Source of the DNA: an uncultured Clostridia bacterium
GTDB lineage: Bacteria; Bacillota; Clostridia; TANB77; CAG-508
NCBI GenBank assembly: GCA_934131055.1
Contig: CAKOZB010000018.1
Location: forward strand, 1 to 15,210
Direction of reading: 5' to 3'
Length of the DNA: 15,210 bases
Below, one piece after another: positions 1 through 6,420 of this stretch. Within the stretch, counting starts at the first letter, position 1. Each line of letters opens with the position of its first letter. The notes below the pieces were generated by a model. The model had not been told where the DNA came from. It searched no databases and was given only the letters and a program-made list of their open reading frames with translations. A program made the translations under genes and the position numbers.

Positions 1-328
1 CATTTATTGTATCTTTCCCAAATGTATTTACAATCTTTTTTGCTGTTGCAGGTCCTACTCCTTTAAAACTTCCATTTGAAAGATATTTTTCCAATGCTTC
101 TGGTGTTGTTGGCATAGTCTTTTCAAATGTAGCAATTTTAAACTGTTCTCCATAATCTGGATGCTTTACTATATCTCCAGTTATCTTTAAATTATCCCCT
201 TCATTTACAAAAGGTAAATATCCAACGATTGTAGTTTCCTCTTGCTCACTAGTTTCAAAAGTAGCAACAGTATAGCTATTTACATCATTTTTATATATAA
301 TATCAATTACTTGTCCTTCTAATTGCAA
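1..328 (-). CDS. recD2: RecD2-type DNA helicase, N-terminal part (runs off the window)
   Basis: Only the first 109 codons are present; the gene continues past the left edge. The visible part matches the N-terminal region of RecD2 (the YrrC-type helicase of Gram-positives): a beta-rich OB-like region (LEGQVIDIIYKNDVNSYTVA), a G-D-I-V-K-H-P-x-YG-x-QF stretch, then a helix-hairpin-helix segment containing FKGVGPATAKKIV followed by FGKDTIN. In the family this is a 5'-3' SF1 helicase that works without RecBC in DNA repair and replication-fork maintenance. The ATPase motifs lie outside the window and are not seen. The start is a TTG at 326-328, chosen because a GAGGA ribosome binding site lies 6 nt upstream and the frame begins just as in RecD2 proteins. 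A promoter (400-428) and a LexA-like box (448-461) lie upstream. Confidence 0.85.
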   Translation of the reverse strand, partial: MQLEGQVIDIIYKNDVNSYTVATFETSEQEETTIVGYLPFVNEGDNLKITGDIVKHPDYGEQFKIATFEKTMPTTPEALEKYLSNGSFKGVGPATAKKIVNTFGKDTIN

Positions 329-399
329 TTTTATTCCTCAATTCTATTAATCTATTTTAAAATTCATTTAATTTCTTCATTTGCTATTTTATTAGCAAT

Positions 400-428
400 A
401 TACTATCACAAAAAATCCTTATTTTCAA
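400..428 (-). promoter_or_regulatory. Candidate sigma-A promoter of recD2
   Basis: On the minus strand a TTGAAA -35 box (423-428) is followed after exactly 17 nt by a TAGTAT -10 box (400-405). This puts the transcription start about 60-70 nt upstream of the recD2 TTG. A small hairpin (TTGCTA at 381-386 against TAGCAA at 393-398) would lie at the very start of the transcript. No experimental support. Confidence 0.5.
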
Positions 429-447
429 TGTTTTTCTCGAAATAATG

Positions 448-461
448 CGAACATTCGTACG
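448..461. promoter_or_regulatory. Candidate LexA (SOS) box between recD2 and the plus-strand gene
   Basis: Read on the minus strand the 14-mer is CGTACGAATGTTCG. The Gram-positive LexA consensus is CGAACRNRYGTTYG, so only the third position differs. It sits about 20 bp upstream of the recD2 -35 box and 110 bp upstream of the plus-strand gene, so it could act on either. RecD2 is a repair helicase, which makes damage control plausible, but LexA binding is inferred. Confidence 0.5.
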
Positions 462-571
462 ACCGTTTTCGACACAAACTTATACACTACTATATTTTGA
501 AGTTAAAGAACAATATATAACTAAAATTCATATAATATATCATAAATATTATTTATTAAAGGAGGCAATTT

Positions 572-907
572 ATGGTAAACTTTATACTAACCTCTTTATT
601 ATGGACATTTGCTTTATATGGTTTATTCGAAATTTGTAAAACCATTATTCATATACATAAATATCCAAAGGTATCTTTTAACGGTAGTTCTTTTATAATT
701 ACAGTACATAATCAAGAAAATAATATTGAATATTTTTTACGAGTATTTATTTATAAAATGTTATATTATAATTTAAATATATCAGAAATAATAATTGTAG
801 ATTTAGACTCAACTGATAATACTCTGAATATTTTAAAAACTTTTTCTAAGGATTTTGATTTTATTAAAGTTTTAACTTTGAATGAATATAAAGAGCTTTT
901 AGCATAA
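572..907 (+). CDS. Small membrane-anchored protein resembling the N-terminal half of a family-2 glycosyltransferase
   Basis: A 111-residue protein with an AAAGGAGG ribosome binding site 6 nt before its ATG, so translation looks real. Residues about 3-28 form one hydrophobic membrane segment. The rest resembles the start of a GT-A Rossmann-like fold: a strand (SSFIITVHNQ), then a helix, then a strand ending in EIIIVDLDSTDNTLNIL, which recalls the nucleotide-sugar motif VDDGSTDxT of family-2 glycosyltransferases. The acceptor/catalytic half is absent, so this is either a nucleotide-binding regulator, a partner subunit, or a decayed enzyme. It stands alone on the plus strand, convergent with rplQ. 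A TATAAT at 531-536 could be its -10 box, but I see no -35 at the right distance. Function not established. Confidence 0.7.
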   Translation: MVNFILTSLLWTFALYGLFEICKTIIHIHKYPKVSFNGSSFIITVHNQENNIEYFLRVFIYKMLYYNLNISEIIIVDLDSTDNTLNILKTFSKDFDFIKVLTLNEYKELLA

Positions 908-924
908 AGTTACTTCAAGCTCTT
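891..924 (+). terminator. Weak hairpin over the 3' end of the small plus-strand gene
   Basis: AAGAGCTT (891-898) pairs perfectly with AAGCTCTT (917-924) across an 18-nt loop that contains the TAA stop codon. The tail is only moderately U-rich (UUGUUAUG). It may end or stabilise the plus-strand transcript; the stronger hairpin at 960-990 could also serve that strand. Confidence 0.3.
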
Positions 925-959
925 GTTATGACAATTTTCCAAATTTTCCTATTATGCAC

Positions 960-990
960 AAAAAACGATGCATTTTATTGCATCGTTTTA
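960..990 (-). terminator. Rho-independent terminator after rplQ, probably bidirectional
   Basis: AAAACGATGCA (962-972) and TGCATCGTTTT (979-989) form a perfect 11-bp stem around a 6-nt loop. On the minus strand the stem ends in a run of six U (960-965), five nt after the rplQ stop codon. The plus-strand transcript would form the same stem followed by four U. It closes the adk-to-rplQ operon. Confidence 0.9.
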
Positions 991-995
991 CATTA

Positions 996-1520
996 CTATA
1001 TTAATTCTAATATAACTGTTTCTGCAGCGTCTCCTCTACGTTGACCCTTCTTTATTATTCTTGTATATCCACCTTTTACATCTTTGTATTTTGGTGCTAT
1101 TTCATCGAATAATTTTGTTGGTATATCAACATTATTTCCGTCTGCATCTTTTACTTTGTTTACATTTCTCATTATTTTTCTTCTTGCATTTAATTTTGAT
1201 GGCATGTCTTTCTTTCTTTTTTCTGTAGTTGTTTCTCTAACTACTTTTAAGTATTCATTACCATTTTTGCTCTTTGCAAGTTCTGTAACTTTATTTCCTT
1301 TTTCGTCTAATTTAGCTCTTGAAACTTTAACTTCAACTTCTTCAAAATTTCCAGCTTCTTTTACAGCTAATGCTATTAAAGAATCAGCTATTGCTTTTGT
1401 CTCTTTTGCTCTTGTTTCAGTTGTTTCAATTTTTCCGTGCCATAATAGATCTGTTACTTGAGTTTTAAGCATTGATAAACGAATATCAGTTGTTCTTCCT
1501 AATTTTCTATTTGTTGCCAC
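996..1520 (-). CDS. rplQ: 50S ribosomal protein L17, form with a large internal insert
   Basis: L17 of the large subunit, last gene of the operon. The core is clear: N-terminal [10 protein letters not shown]...[20 protein letters not shown], then [15 protein letters not shown] and [14 protein letters not shown] at the end. The protein is 174 residues against about 115-130 in most bacteria; the difference is a charged insert of roughly residues 53-108, between the ADSLIALA helix and LNARRK. From memory, longer L17 proteins of this kind occur in other Clostridia. The start is a GTG at 1518-1520 (giving MATNRKLGR) with AAGGAAGGTGA just upstream; the GTG three codons earlier lies inside that ribosome binding site and was rejected. 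It is 15 nt from rpoA. Confidence 0.95.
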   Translation of the reverse strand: MATNRKLGRTTDIRLSMLKTQVTDLLWHGKIETTETRAKETKAIADSLIALAVKEAGNFEEVEVKVSRAKLDEKGNKVTELAKSKNGNEYLKVVRETTTEKRKKDMPSKLNARRKIMRNVNKVKDADGNNVDIPTKLFDEIAPKYKDVKGGYTRIIKKGQRRGDAAETVILELI

Positions 1521-1535
1521 TTTTTTCACCTTCCT

Positions 1536-2483
1536 TTATTCTTCATTGCTAGCGAAGTCTAATCCTAATGAATGTAATTTGTTAGTTACTTCATCTAATG
1601 ATTTTTTACCTAAGTTTCTTACTTTCATCATGTCAGCTTCAGTCTTATTTGTTAAGTCTTCTACTGTAGATATTCCTGCTCTCTTTAGGCAGTTGAATGA
1701 TCTAGCAGATAATTCTAAATCTTCTATTGAAGTTTCTAATACTTTCTCTTTCTTAGATTCTTCTTTTTCTACCATAACTTGAGTATTTTTGCTTATTTCT
1801 GATAAGTCAATAAATAATTCTAAGTGTTCAGTCATAATTTTTGCTGCTAAGCTTAATGCTTCATATGGTTTTAAACTTCCGTCTGTCCATACTTCTATTG
1901 TAAGCTTATCCAAATCAACCATTTGACCAACTCTAGTATTCTCTACTGCATAATTTACTTTCTTTACAGGTGTATATATAGAATCTATTGGAATAACTCC
2001 TATTGGCATATCTGGTGTTTTGTTCTTTTCTGCATTGTTATATCCTCTGCCACGATTTGCTGTCATTTCCATTGTTAGATGTCCACCTTCAGAAACAGTT
2101 GCAATATGCAAGTCTGGGTTTAATATTTCAACTGTACCATCAGTTTCAATATTTGCAGCTGTAACTTCGCCTTCACCTTGGAAGTTTATTCTTAAAGTTT
2201 TAGGCTCATCATCAACTATTTTTATTCTTACCATTTTTAAGTTTACTATTATTTCTGGTACATCTTCAACTACGTTTGGTATTGTAGTAAATTCATGAGC
2301 TGCTCCATCTATTTTTACAGATGTTATTGCTGCTCCTGGAAGTGAAGAAAGTAGTATTCTTCTTAGTGAATTTCCTATTGTAATACCATATCCACGTTCA
2401 AGTGGTTCACATGTAAATTTAGCATAATTTGTATTGTTATCCATTTCTAAGCATTTAATATTTGGCTTTTCAAATTCTATCAT
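1536..2483 (-). CDS. rpoA: RNA polymerase alpha subunit
   Basis: A 315-residue alpha subunit of normal length. Residues about 1-230 are the dimerising N-terminal domain ([33 protein letters not shown]), which nucleates assembly of RNA polymerase. A short acidic/lysine linker (KEESKKEK) leads to the C-terminal helix-hairpin-helix domain ([19 protein letters not shown]...), whose Arg in SARSFN corresponds to the UP-element DNA-contacting arginine. The AGGAGGT ribosome binding site lies 5 nt from the ATG. It sits between rpsD and rplQ, the standard alpha-operon position, so polymerase and ribosome synthesis are co-regulated. Confidence 0.98.
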   Translation of the reverse strand: MIEFEKPNIKCLEMDNNTNYAKFTCEPLERGYGITIGNSLRRILLSSLPGAAITSVKIDGAAHEFTTIPNVVEDVPEIIVNLKMVRIKIVDDEPKTLRINFQGEGEVTAANIETDGTVEILNPDLHIATVSEGGHLTMEMTANRGRGYNNAEKNKTPDMPIGVIPIDSIYTPVKKVNYAVENTRVGQMVDLDKLTIEVWTDGSLKPYEALSLAAKIMTEHLELFIDLSEISKNTQVMVEKEESKKEKVLETSIEDLELSARSFNCLKRAGISTVEDLTNKTEADMMKVRNLGKKSLDEVTNKLHSLGLDFASNEE

Positions 2484-2547
2484 TTTTACCTCCTAATATA
2501 AATATACTGGATTCATATATTTACAACTTTTATATTAAAATAACCTA

Positions 2548-3174
2548 TTATTTAGAGTAAAGCTCTACTATTAAATGTTCCTCAACAGGTAGGTCAATAT
2601 CTTCTCTTGTTGCTAATGTTACAACCTTTCCACTTAATTTTTCTTGGTCTTTTTCTAGCCAAGCTGGAACTGGTCTACTTCCATTTTCTTCTACAGCAAT
2701 TTTTATTGCTCCATTATCTTTTCTTATTTCTCTTACGGCGATTACATCTCCTGCTTTTACTAAGTAAGATGGTATATCAACTTTTTGTCCGTTTACTTCA
2801 AAAGCACCATGTGTTACAAGTATTCTTGCTTGAGCTCTTGAGCTTGCGAATCCTAATCTATATACTACATTATCTAATCTGCTTTCAAGTATTTGAAGTA
2901 ATACTTCACCTGTTTTTCCCTTGCTAGTTGAAGCCATATCGAAGTATCTTCTGAATTGTTTTTCTCCTACTCCATAGAAAGCTTTTGTTTTTTGTTTTTC
3001 TCTTAACTGAGTACCATATTCAGAAATTTTGCTCTTCTTTTGACCATTTTGTCCTGGTGCATAATTTCTTCTTGTTATGCTACATTTGTCAGAATAGCAT
3101 CTTGAGCCTTTTAAGAACAATTTTTGTCCTTCTCTACGGCAAATACGGCATTGTTCGTCTTTATATCTTGACAT
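2548..3174 (-). CDS. rpsD: 30S ribosomal protein S4, zinc-binding form
   Basis: S4 is a primary 16S rRNA-binding protein that starts 30S assembly; in some bacteria it also represses its own operon. The 208-residue product keeps a zinc site near the N-terminus: Cys9, Cys12, Cys26 and Cys31 (C-X2-C-X13-C-X4-C). The S4 RNA-binding fold is seen at [20 protein letters not shown] through LVKAGDVI. The ATG at 3172-3174 is chosen because GGAAGGTGA precedes it by 8 nt; a GTG four codons upstream overlaps that site. It is separated from rpsK by an 86-nt gap with a stable hairpin (3230-3257), a good place for S4 autoregulation. Confidence 0.97.
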   Translation of the reverse strand: MSRYKDEQCRICRREGQKLFLKGSRCYSDKCSITRRNYAPGQNGQKKSKISEYGTQLREKQKTKAFYGVGEKQFRRYFDMASTSKGKTGEVLLQILESRLDNVVYRLGFASSRAQARILVTHGAFEVNGQKVDIPSYLVKAGDVIAVREIRKDNGAIKIAVEENGSRPVPAWLEKDQEKLSGKVVTLATREDIDLPVEEHLIVELYSK

Positions 3175-3229
3175 TTTATATTTCACCTTCCTTAATTATT
3201 TCTCAATCTATCGATTTATATTATATTCT

Positions 3230-3257
3230 CGTGTCGCATAATAAAAAATTATACACG
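3230..3257 (-). promoter_or_regulatory. Hairpin between rpsK and rpsD
   Basis: On the minus-strand RNA, CGTGTATAAT (3257-3248) pairs with ATTAT (3242-3238) and ACACG (3234-3230), with a U5 loop and a 3-nt bulge (GCG): ten base pairs in all. It starts three nt after the rpsK TGA. No U-run follows, so it is not a terminator. Possible roles are S4 autoregulation, mRNA processing or modulation of rpsK termination; these are inferences. Confidence 0.5.
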
Positions 3258-3260
3258 TCT

Positions 3261-3647
3261 TCATTTTGGTGGTCTACAACCATTGTGAGGTATTGGAGTA
3301 ACATCTTTAATTGATGTTATTTCAAGTCCTGCTGTTTGTAATGATCTTATTGCAGATTCACGTCCAGAACCTGGTCCTTTAACAAATACGTCAACAGTTT
3401 TTAAACCATGTTCCATTGCAGCTTTGGCAGCTGTTTCAGCAGCTTCTCCAGCAGCAAATGGTGTGCTTTTTCTAGAACCTTTGAATCCAAGTTCTCCAGC
3501 ACTTGCCCATGATAATACGTTACCTTGTGTATCTGTTATTGTAACTATTGTATTATTAAAACTAGAGTGAATATGAGCCATACCTTTTTCGATATTTTTT
3601 CTATCTCTTCTTCTAGTTGGTTTTTTTGCTAAATTCTTTGTAGCCAT
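3261..3647 (-). CDS. rpsK: 30S ribosomal protein S11, shortened at the C-terminus
   Basis: S11 of the 30S platform, next to the mRNA exit. Family signatures are [44 protein letters not shown] and [12 protein letters not shown]. The reading frame is intact, 128 residues, ending at CRPPK. Most bacterial S11 proteins continue with three basic residues and Val (KRRV or RRRV). Here a TGA stop stands at the first of those, and the next in-frame codons read Arg-Arg-Val-TAA (3260-3249). It is the only TGA stop among the intact genes of the window. The ribosome binding site (GGAGGG) lies about 12 nt before the ATG; the gap to rpsM is 55 nt. Confidence 0.96.
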   Translation of the reverse strand: MATKNLAKKPTRRRDRKNIEKGMAHIHSSFNNTIVTITDTQGNVLSWASAGELGFKGSRKSTPFAAGEAAETAAKAAMEHGLKTVDVFVKGPGSGRESAIRSLQTAGLEITSIKDVTPIPHNGCRPPK

Positions 3648-3686
3648 TTTTAAGTTTTCCCTCCTCTTTAACTTAGCTATTTGAAG

Positions 3687-3694
3687 CGAAGTTT
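3687..3694 (-). repeat. Copy of the AAACTTCG intergenic element after rpsM
   Basis: Minus-strand AAACTTCG located 8 nt after the rpsM stop codon, between rpsM and rpsK. The same 8-mer recurs after rplN, after rplF and in the adk leader, always on the transcribed strand. Its role is unknown. Confidence 0.35.
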
Positions 3695-3702
3695 CTTAAT
3701 TT

Positions 3703-4068
3703 CTATTTCTTGCTCTTGCTTACTAATTTTCTTGGTCCTTTTCTTGTACGAGCATTAGTTTTTGTTCTTTGTCCTCTTACTGGAAGACCTCTTCTATGTC
3801 TAGTTCCTCTGTAGCAACCAATTTCTGTAAGTCTTTTTATGTTTAATGCAACTTCTCTTCTTAAGTCACCTTCTAGAGTGTAACCTTCCATTGCATTTCT
3901 TATTGCTTGTACTTGATCGTCTGTTAAATCTTTTACCCTAATGTCTGGATTTATTCCAGCTTTTTTTAATATTTCTTGAGAACGAGCTAAACCTATTCCA
4001 TATATGTATGTAAGTCCTATTTCTATTCTCTTTTCTCTAGGTAAATCAACTCCTGCTAAACGAGCCAT
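3703..4068 (-). CDS. rpsM: 30S ribosomal protein S13
   Basis: S13 of the 30S head, which contacts tRNA and bridges to the 50S subunit. The 121-residue product starts [26 protein letters not shown], carries [12 protein letters not shown] and [20 protein letters not shown], and ends in the usual basic tail (TRKGPRK). GGAGGT lies 7 nt before the ATG. It is preceded by an unusually long 276-nt spacer after rpmJ, which places it at the head of an alpha-operon segment (rpsM-rpsK-rpsD-rpoA-rplQ). In E. coli the same point is where S4 represses translation. Confidence 0.98.
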   Translation of the reverse strand: MARLAGVDLPREKRIEIGLTYIYGIGLARSQEILKKAGINPDIRVKDLTDDQVQAIRNAMEGYTLEGDLRREVALNIKRLTEIGCYRGTRHRRGLPVRGQRTKTNARTRKGPRKLVSKSKK

Positions 4069-4344
4069 TTTTGCACCTCCAAATGTTATTTTTATTATTT
4101 TGTTTTTTACTGCTTCCTAAAATTGTCAAAGGTGAAATGTGCCAATTTAATTCTTTTAAATCTACATTCTTATTATAGTTTTAGAGGTATCCTATAATAT
4201 TCTTGTAATTTACAGTTTTTTAAACCGGTCTTTAACTTTTTTATAAGCATATATATAAACACAAACCTTTAATTTATTGATTATAGCCTAAACTACTCTC
4301 AACAGCCGCCAATCTCGATTTGTGTTAATATCTAATTTTTTTAA
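4069..4344 (-). promoter_or_regulatory. Structured 276-nt spacer/leader between rpmJ and rpsM
   Basis: No convincing gene. Two inverted repeats stand out: AACACAAA (4258-4265) with TTTGTGTT (4319-4326) enclosing 53 nt, and TATTATAG (4171-4178) with CTATAATA (4192-4199) around a 13-nt loop. A TATAAT at the -10 type position (minus strand, within the first enclosed segment) lacks a good -35 box, so a promoter is possible but not shown. The position matches the E. coli alpha-operon leader bound by S4, but I do not recognise its pseudoknot here. Confidence 0.45.
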
Positions 4345-4458
4345 TTATCCTTGTCTTTGTTTATGCTTAGGATTTTCGCATATTACTCTGATGACACCTT
4401 TTCTTTTTATAACTTTGCATTTGTCACACATTTTTTTAACTGATGGTCTAACCTTCAT
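4345..4458 (-). CDS. rpmJ: 50S ribosomal protein L36, zinc-ribbon form
   Basis: A 37-residue protein: [20 protein letters not shown], then the second half ending in NPKHKQRQG. Zinc ligands are Cys11, Cys14, Cys27 and His32, the C-X2-C-X12-C-X4-H pattern of the C+ type of L36. GGAGGTG precedes the ATG by 7 nt. It is in the usual place between infA and rpsM. L36 is a late-assembling 50S protein; the zinc-containing form is the one replaced under zinc starvation in bacteria that also carry a zinc-free copy. Confidence 0.97.
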   Translation of the reverse strand: MKVRPSVKKMCDKCKVIKRKGVIRVICENPKHKQRQG

Positions 4459-4504
4459 TATTCTGCACCTCCTAACAAAATTTTATATATATTAGTATTA
4501 GATA

Positions 4505-4723
4505 TTATTTTGCTCTCCAAGTAATTCTTCCTCTTGTTAAGTCATATGGTGATAATTCCACCTTAACTTTATCTCCAGGAAGAATTTTGATGTAATTCAT
4601 TCTTAACTTTCCAGAGATGTGAGCTAATATCTGATGACCATTTTCTAACTCTACTTTAAAATTTGTATTGGGTAATGTTTCTACAACAGTTCCCTCTACT
4701 TCGATAACATCCTCTTTTGACAC
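4505..4723 (-). CDS. infA: Translation initiation factor IF-1
   Basis: IF-1 binds the A site of the 30S subunit during initiation. The product is 72 residues, the standard length, made of a single S1-like OB fold: [60 protein letters not shown]. The start is a GTG at 4721-4723 with GGAGGG 6 nt upstream, giving exactly the family N-terminus. An ATG 11 codons further up would pass through the ribosome binding site and was rejected. It lies 46 nt from rpmJ and 91 nt after map; no KOW-domain gene, which some Clostridia have here, is present. Confidence 0.97.
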   Translation of the reverse strand: MSKEDVIEVEGTVVETLPNTNFKVELENGHQILAHISGKLRMNYIKILPGDKVKVELSPYDLTRGRITWRAK

Positions 4724-4768
4724 TATTTTCCCTCCGTATCTTCTATTGTATCTCATTTTTAAAATACA

Positions 4769-4800
4769 ATATAAGCTATTTTATACATAATAGCTTATAT
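4769..4800 (-). promoter_or_regulatory. Perfect 12-bp hairpin between map and infA
   Basis: ATATAAGCTATT (4769-4780) and AATAGCTTATAT (4789-4800) are exact complements around an 8-nt loop. On the coding strand it is followed by UGUAUUUUAAAA, too weak a U-run for a strong terminator. It lies between the map stop and the infA ribosome binding site, so it may attenuate, protect or process the mRNA. Confidence 0.5.
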
Positions 4801-4814
4801 AGTATATAACATTT

Positions 4815-5585
4815 TTATAATAATGTCAATATTTCTGGCTCATTTTCTGTAATTAAAATTGTATTTTCATAATGAGCCGCAAGGCTTCCATCCTCTGTTA
4901 TTATAGTCCAGCCATCATCTAACTCTAAAATGTTTGGTTTTCCCATAATTACCATAGGCTCTATTGCAAGAGTCATGCCGGGTTCGAGGCGTATTCCTCT
5001 TCCTGCTTTACCGTAGTTTGGAATACCTGGATCTTCGTGCATACTTTCGCCAATTCCATGTCCTTGGAATTCTCTTACTACACTATATCCATTTTTTTCA
5101 ACATATTCGCCAATAGCATGGCAAATATCTCCTAATCTAAAACCTTTTTTAGCATATTTTATTCCTTCATAAAATGATTGTTTTGTAACTTCTGTAAGTC
5201 TTTTTGCTTCTTCGCTCACATTTCCAACGAAATATGTTCTACAACAATCACCGTTAAATCCGTTTTTATAAGCTACTAAATCTACACTTATTATATCTCC
5301 ATCGTGCAATATTTCTCTTTTCGATGGAATTCCATGGATTACAACATCATTTACAGATGCACATATTGAACCTGGAAATGCTGGCACTCCTTTTACTCCA
5401 CTTGGGAATCCTTTTTCGGCTGGAATTGCACCATTTTCTCTCATGGTTCTTTCTGCTATTTTATCTAGTTCCCATGTAGAAATTCCTGGTCTTATTGCAG
5501 CTTCTACTGATTTTTGAGCTAGGTTTGCAACTCTACAAGCCTCTCTCATTTTTTCAATTTGTTCTTTATTTTTTATACTTACCAA
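4815..5585 (-). CDS. map: Methionine aminopeptidase, type I
   Basis: Cytosolic dimetal enzyme that removes the initiator methionine from nascent proteins. The 256-residue product carries all five metal ligands: Asp102 and Asp113 (ISVDLVAYKNGFNGD), His176 (GHGIGESMHEDPGIPNYG), Glu209 (LAIEPM) and Glu240 (HYENTI). The catalytic histidines His84 (DVVIHG) and His183 are also present. Spacing is identical to E. coli Map with an offset of five. The start is a TTG at 5583-5585, preceded by AGAAGG; no ATG or GTG lies nearby in a better position and MVSIKNKEQIEKMREA fits the family. It is 23 nt from adk. Confidence 0.97.
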   Translation of the reverse strand: MVSIKNKEQIEKMREACRVANLAQKSVEAAIRPGISTWELDKIAERTMRENGAIPAEKGFPSGVKGVPAFPGSICASVNDVVIHGIPSKREILHDGDIISVDLVAYKNGFNGDCCRTYFVGNVSEEAKRLTEVTKQSFYEGIKYAKKGFRLGDICHAIGEYVEKNGYSVVREFQGHGIGESMHEDPGIPNYGKAGRGIRLEPGMTLAIEPMVIMGKPNILELDDGWTIITEDGSLAAHYENTILITENEPEILTLL

Positions 5586-5608
5586 TTCTATTACCTTCTT
5601 CTAATTAA

Positions 5609-6277
5609 CTACATATTCTTTATCTTATTTAATACATCTTCTGCAGCTTCTTTTCCAAGTCTATTTATTTTTTCACTAACTTCTTCAGTTACTAAAACAC
5701 CTTTCTTTGTATAGAAATCTATTAATGGACTTGTTTTTTCGTCATAAATTGCTAATCTTTGTTTTATTGCGTTTTCGTCACTGTCGTCTCCTCTTTGAAC
5801 TAGTTTAGAACCACAAATATCGCATATTCCTTCTACTTTTGATGGATGCATTGTTATATTGTATGTTGCTTTGCATTCTGGATTTGAACATACTCTTCTA
5901 TTTAAAATTCTTGTAATGATTTCGTCTCTTGGTGTTGTTAAATTTATTACCAAATCAACCTTCTTACTCTTTTCAGCAAGAATTTCATCAAGCTTTTCTG
6001 CTTGCTCAACTGTACGTGGGAAACCATCTAATATAGCTCCATCTTTGCAATCATCTTCACTTAGTCTATTTATAACCATTGGAACCGTTATATCATCTGG
6101 AACAAGTTGTCCTTTTGATATATATTCGTTTGCTTTTTTTCCTAATTCAGTGTTATTTGATATATTTGCTCTAAAGATATCTCCTGTTGAAATTTGTGGC
6201 CAGCCTGTTTCTTTTGCCAATATTCCTGCAACTGTACCTTTTCCAGTTCCTTGAGCTCCTAACATTATTAAATACAT
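5609..6277 (-). CDS. adk: Adenylate kinase with zinc-binding LID
   Basis: Catalyses ATP + AMP <-> 2 ADP. The 222-residue long-form enzyme shows the P-loop GAQGTGKGT (7-15), the AMP-binding TGDIFR (31-36), DGFPRT (84-89), and a LID with four cysteines (130, 135, 152, 155). The P-loop has Gln where most Adk proteins have Pro, and the first cysteine pair is C-X4-C rather than C-X2-C; both are tolerated variations as far as I can tell. AAGGAG lies 7 nt before the ATG. It is the first gene of the downstream operon, read from the promoter at 6366-6394, because the upstream secY terminator and the toxin-antitoxin insertion separate it from the spc block. Confidence 0.97.
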   Translation of the reverse strand: MYLIMLGAQGTGKGTVAGILAKETGWPQISTGDIFRANISNNTELGKKANEYISKGQLVPDDITVPMVINRLSEDDCKDGAILDGFPRTVEQAEKLDEILAEKSKKVDLVINLTTPRDEIITRILNRRVCSNPECKATYNITMHPSKVEGICDICGSKLVQRGDDSDENAIKQRLAIYDEKTSPLIDFYTKKGVLVTEEVSEKINRLGKEAAEDVLNKIKNM

Positions 6278-6307
6278 AAAATTTCTCCTTTCGACTCCAA
6301 CATTTTT

Positions 6308-6330
6308 GCCCCTAATATAATATTAGAGGC
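6308..6330 (-). promoter_or_regulatory. Hairpin in the adk leader
   Basis: Minus-strand GCCTCTAATAT (6330-6320) pairs with ATATTAGGGGC (6318-6308) around a single central base, with one U-G wobble, so it behaves as a 23-bp near-perfect palindrome. It lies between the predicted transcription start and the adk ribosome binding site (6285-6290). It could be an RNA hairpin or a protein-binding operator. There is no U-run, so it is not a terminator. Confidence 0.45.
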
Positions 6331-6339
6331 ATAAAATCT

Positions 6340-6347
6340 CGAAGTTT
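6340..6347 (-). repeat. Copy of the AAACTTCG element in the adk leader
   Basis: Minus-strand AAACTTCG just downstream of the predicted adk transcription start. Unlike the other three copies it lies in a leader, not directly after a stop codon, so membership in the same family is less sure. Confidence 0.25.
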
Positions 6348-6365
6348 TCTCTTAATTATAAACTT

Positions 6366-6394
6366 ATTTTAGCTTATTTTTACCAATTTGTCAA
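6366..6394 (-). promoter_or_regulatory. Sigma-A promoter for the adk-map-infA-...-rplQ operon
   Basis: A perfect TTGACA -35 box (6389-6394) and TAAAAT -10 box (6366-6371) are spaced by exactly 17 nt on the minus strand. It lies between the toxin gene and adk. Because a terminator follows secY, this promoter is probably the main source of adk-to-rplQ transcription. Confidence 0.8.
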
Positions 6395-6420
6395 TTATTT
6401 AAACATTTTTTATGTATCTC

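Noticed and set aside
445..639. 64-codon plus-strand open frame overlapping the start of the GT2-like gene
   Set aside because: No ribosome binding site, poor composition, and it overlaps a better-supported gene in another frame.
1084..1461. Long plus-strand open frames opposite rplQ, secY (7852-8340), adk (5859-6254) and others
   Set aside because: They are antisense shadows of conserved genes with no ribosome binding sites and hydrophobic, low-complexity translations.
3230..3263. TGA plus downstream hairpin at the end of rpsK as a selenocysteine codon with SECIS element
   Set aside because: The hairpin loop is five U with no conserved G, S11 is not a selenoprotein, and the family has Arg/Lys at this position.
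4261..4320. Promoter in the rpmJ-rpsM spacer based on a TATAAT
   Set aside because: The -10 is perfect but no acceptable -35 box lies 16-18 nt upstream and no extended -10 TG is present, so it is mentioned only as a possibility.
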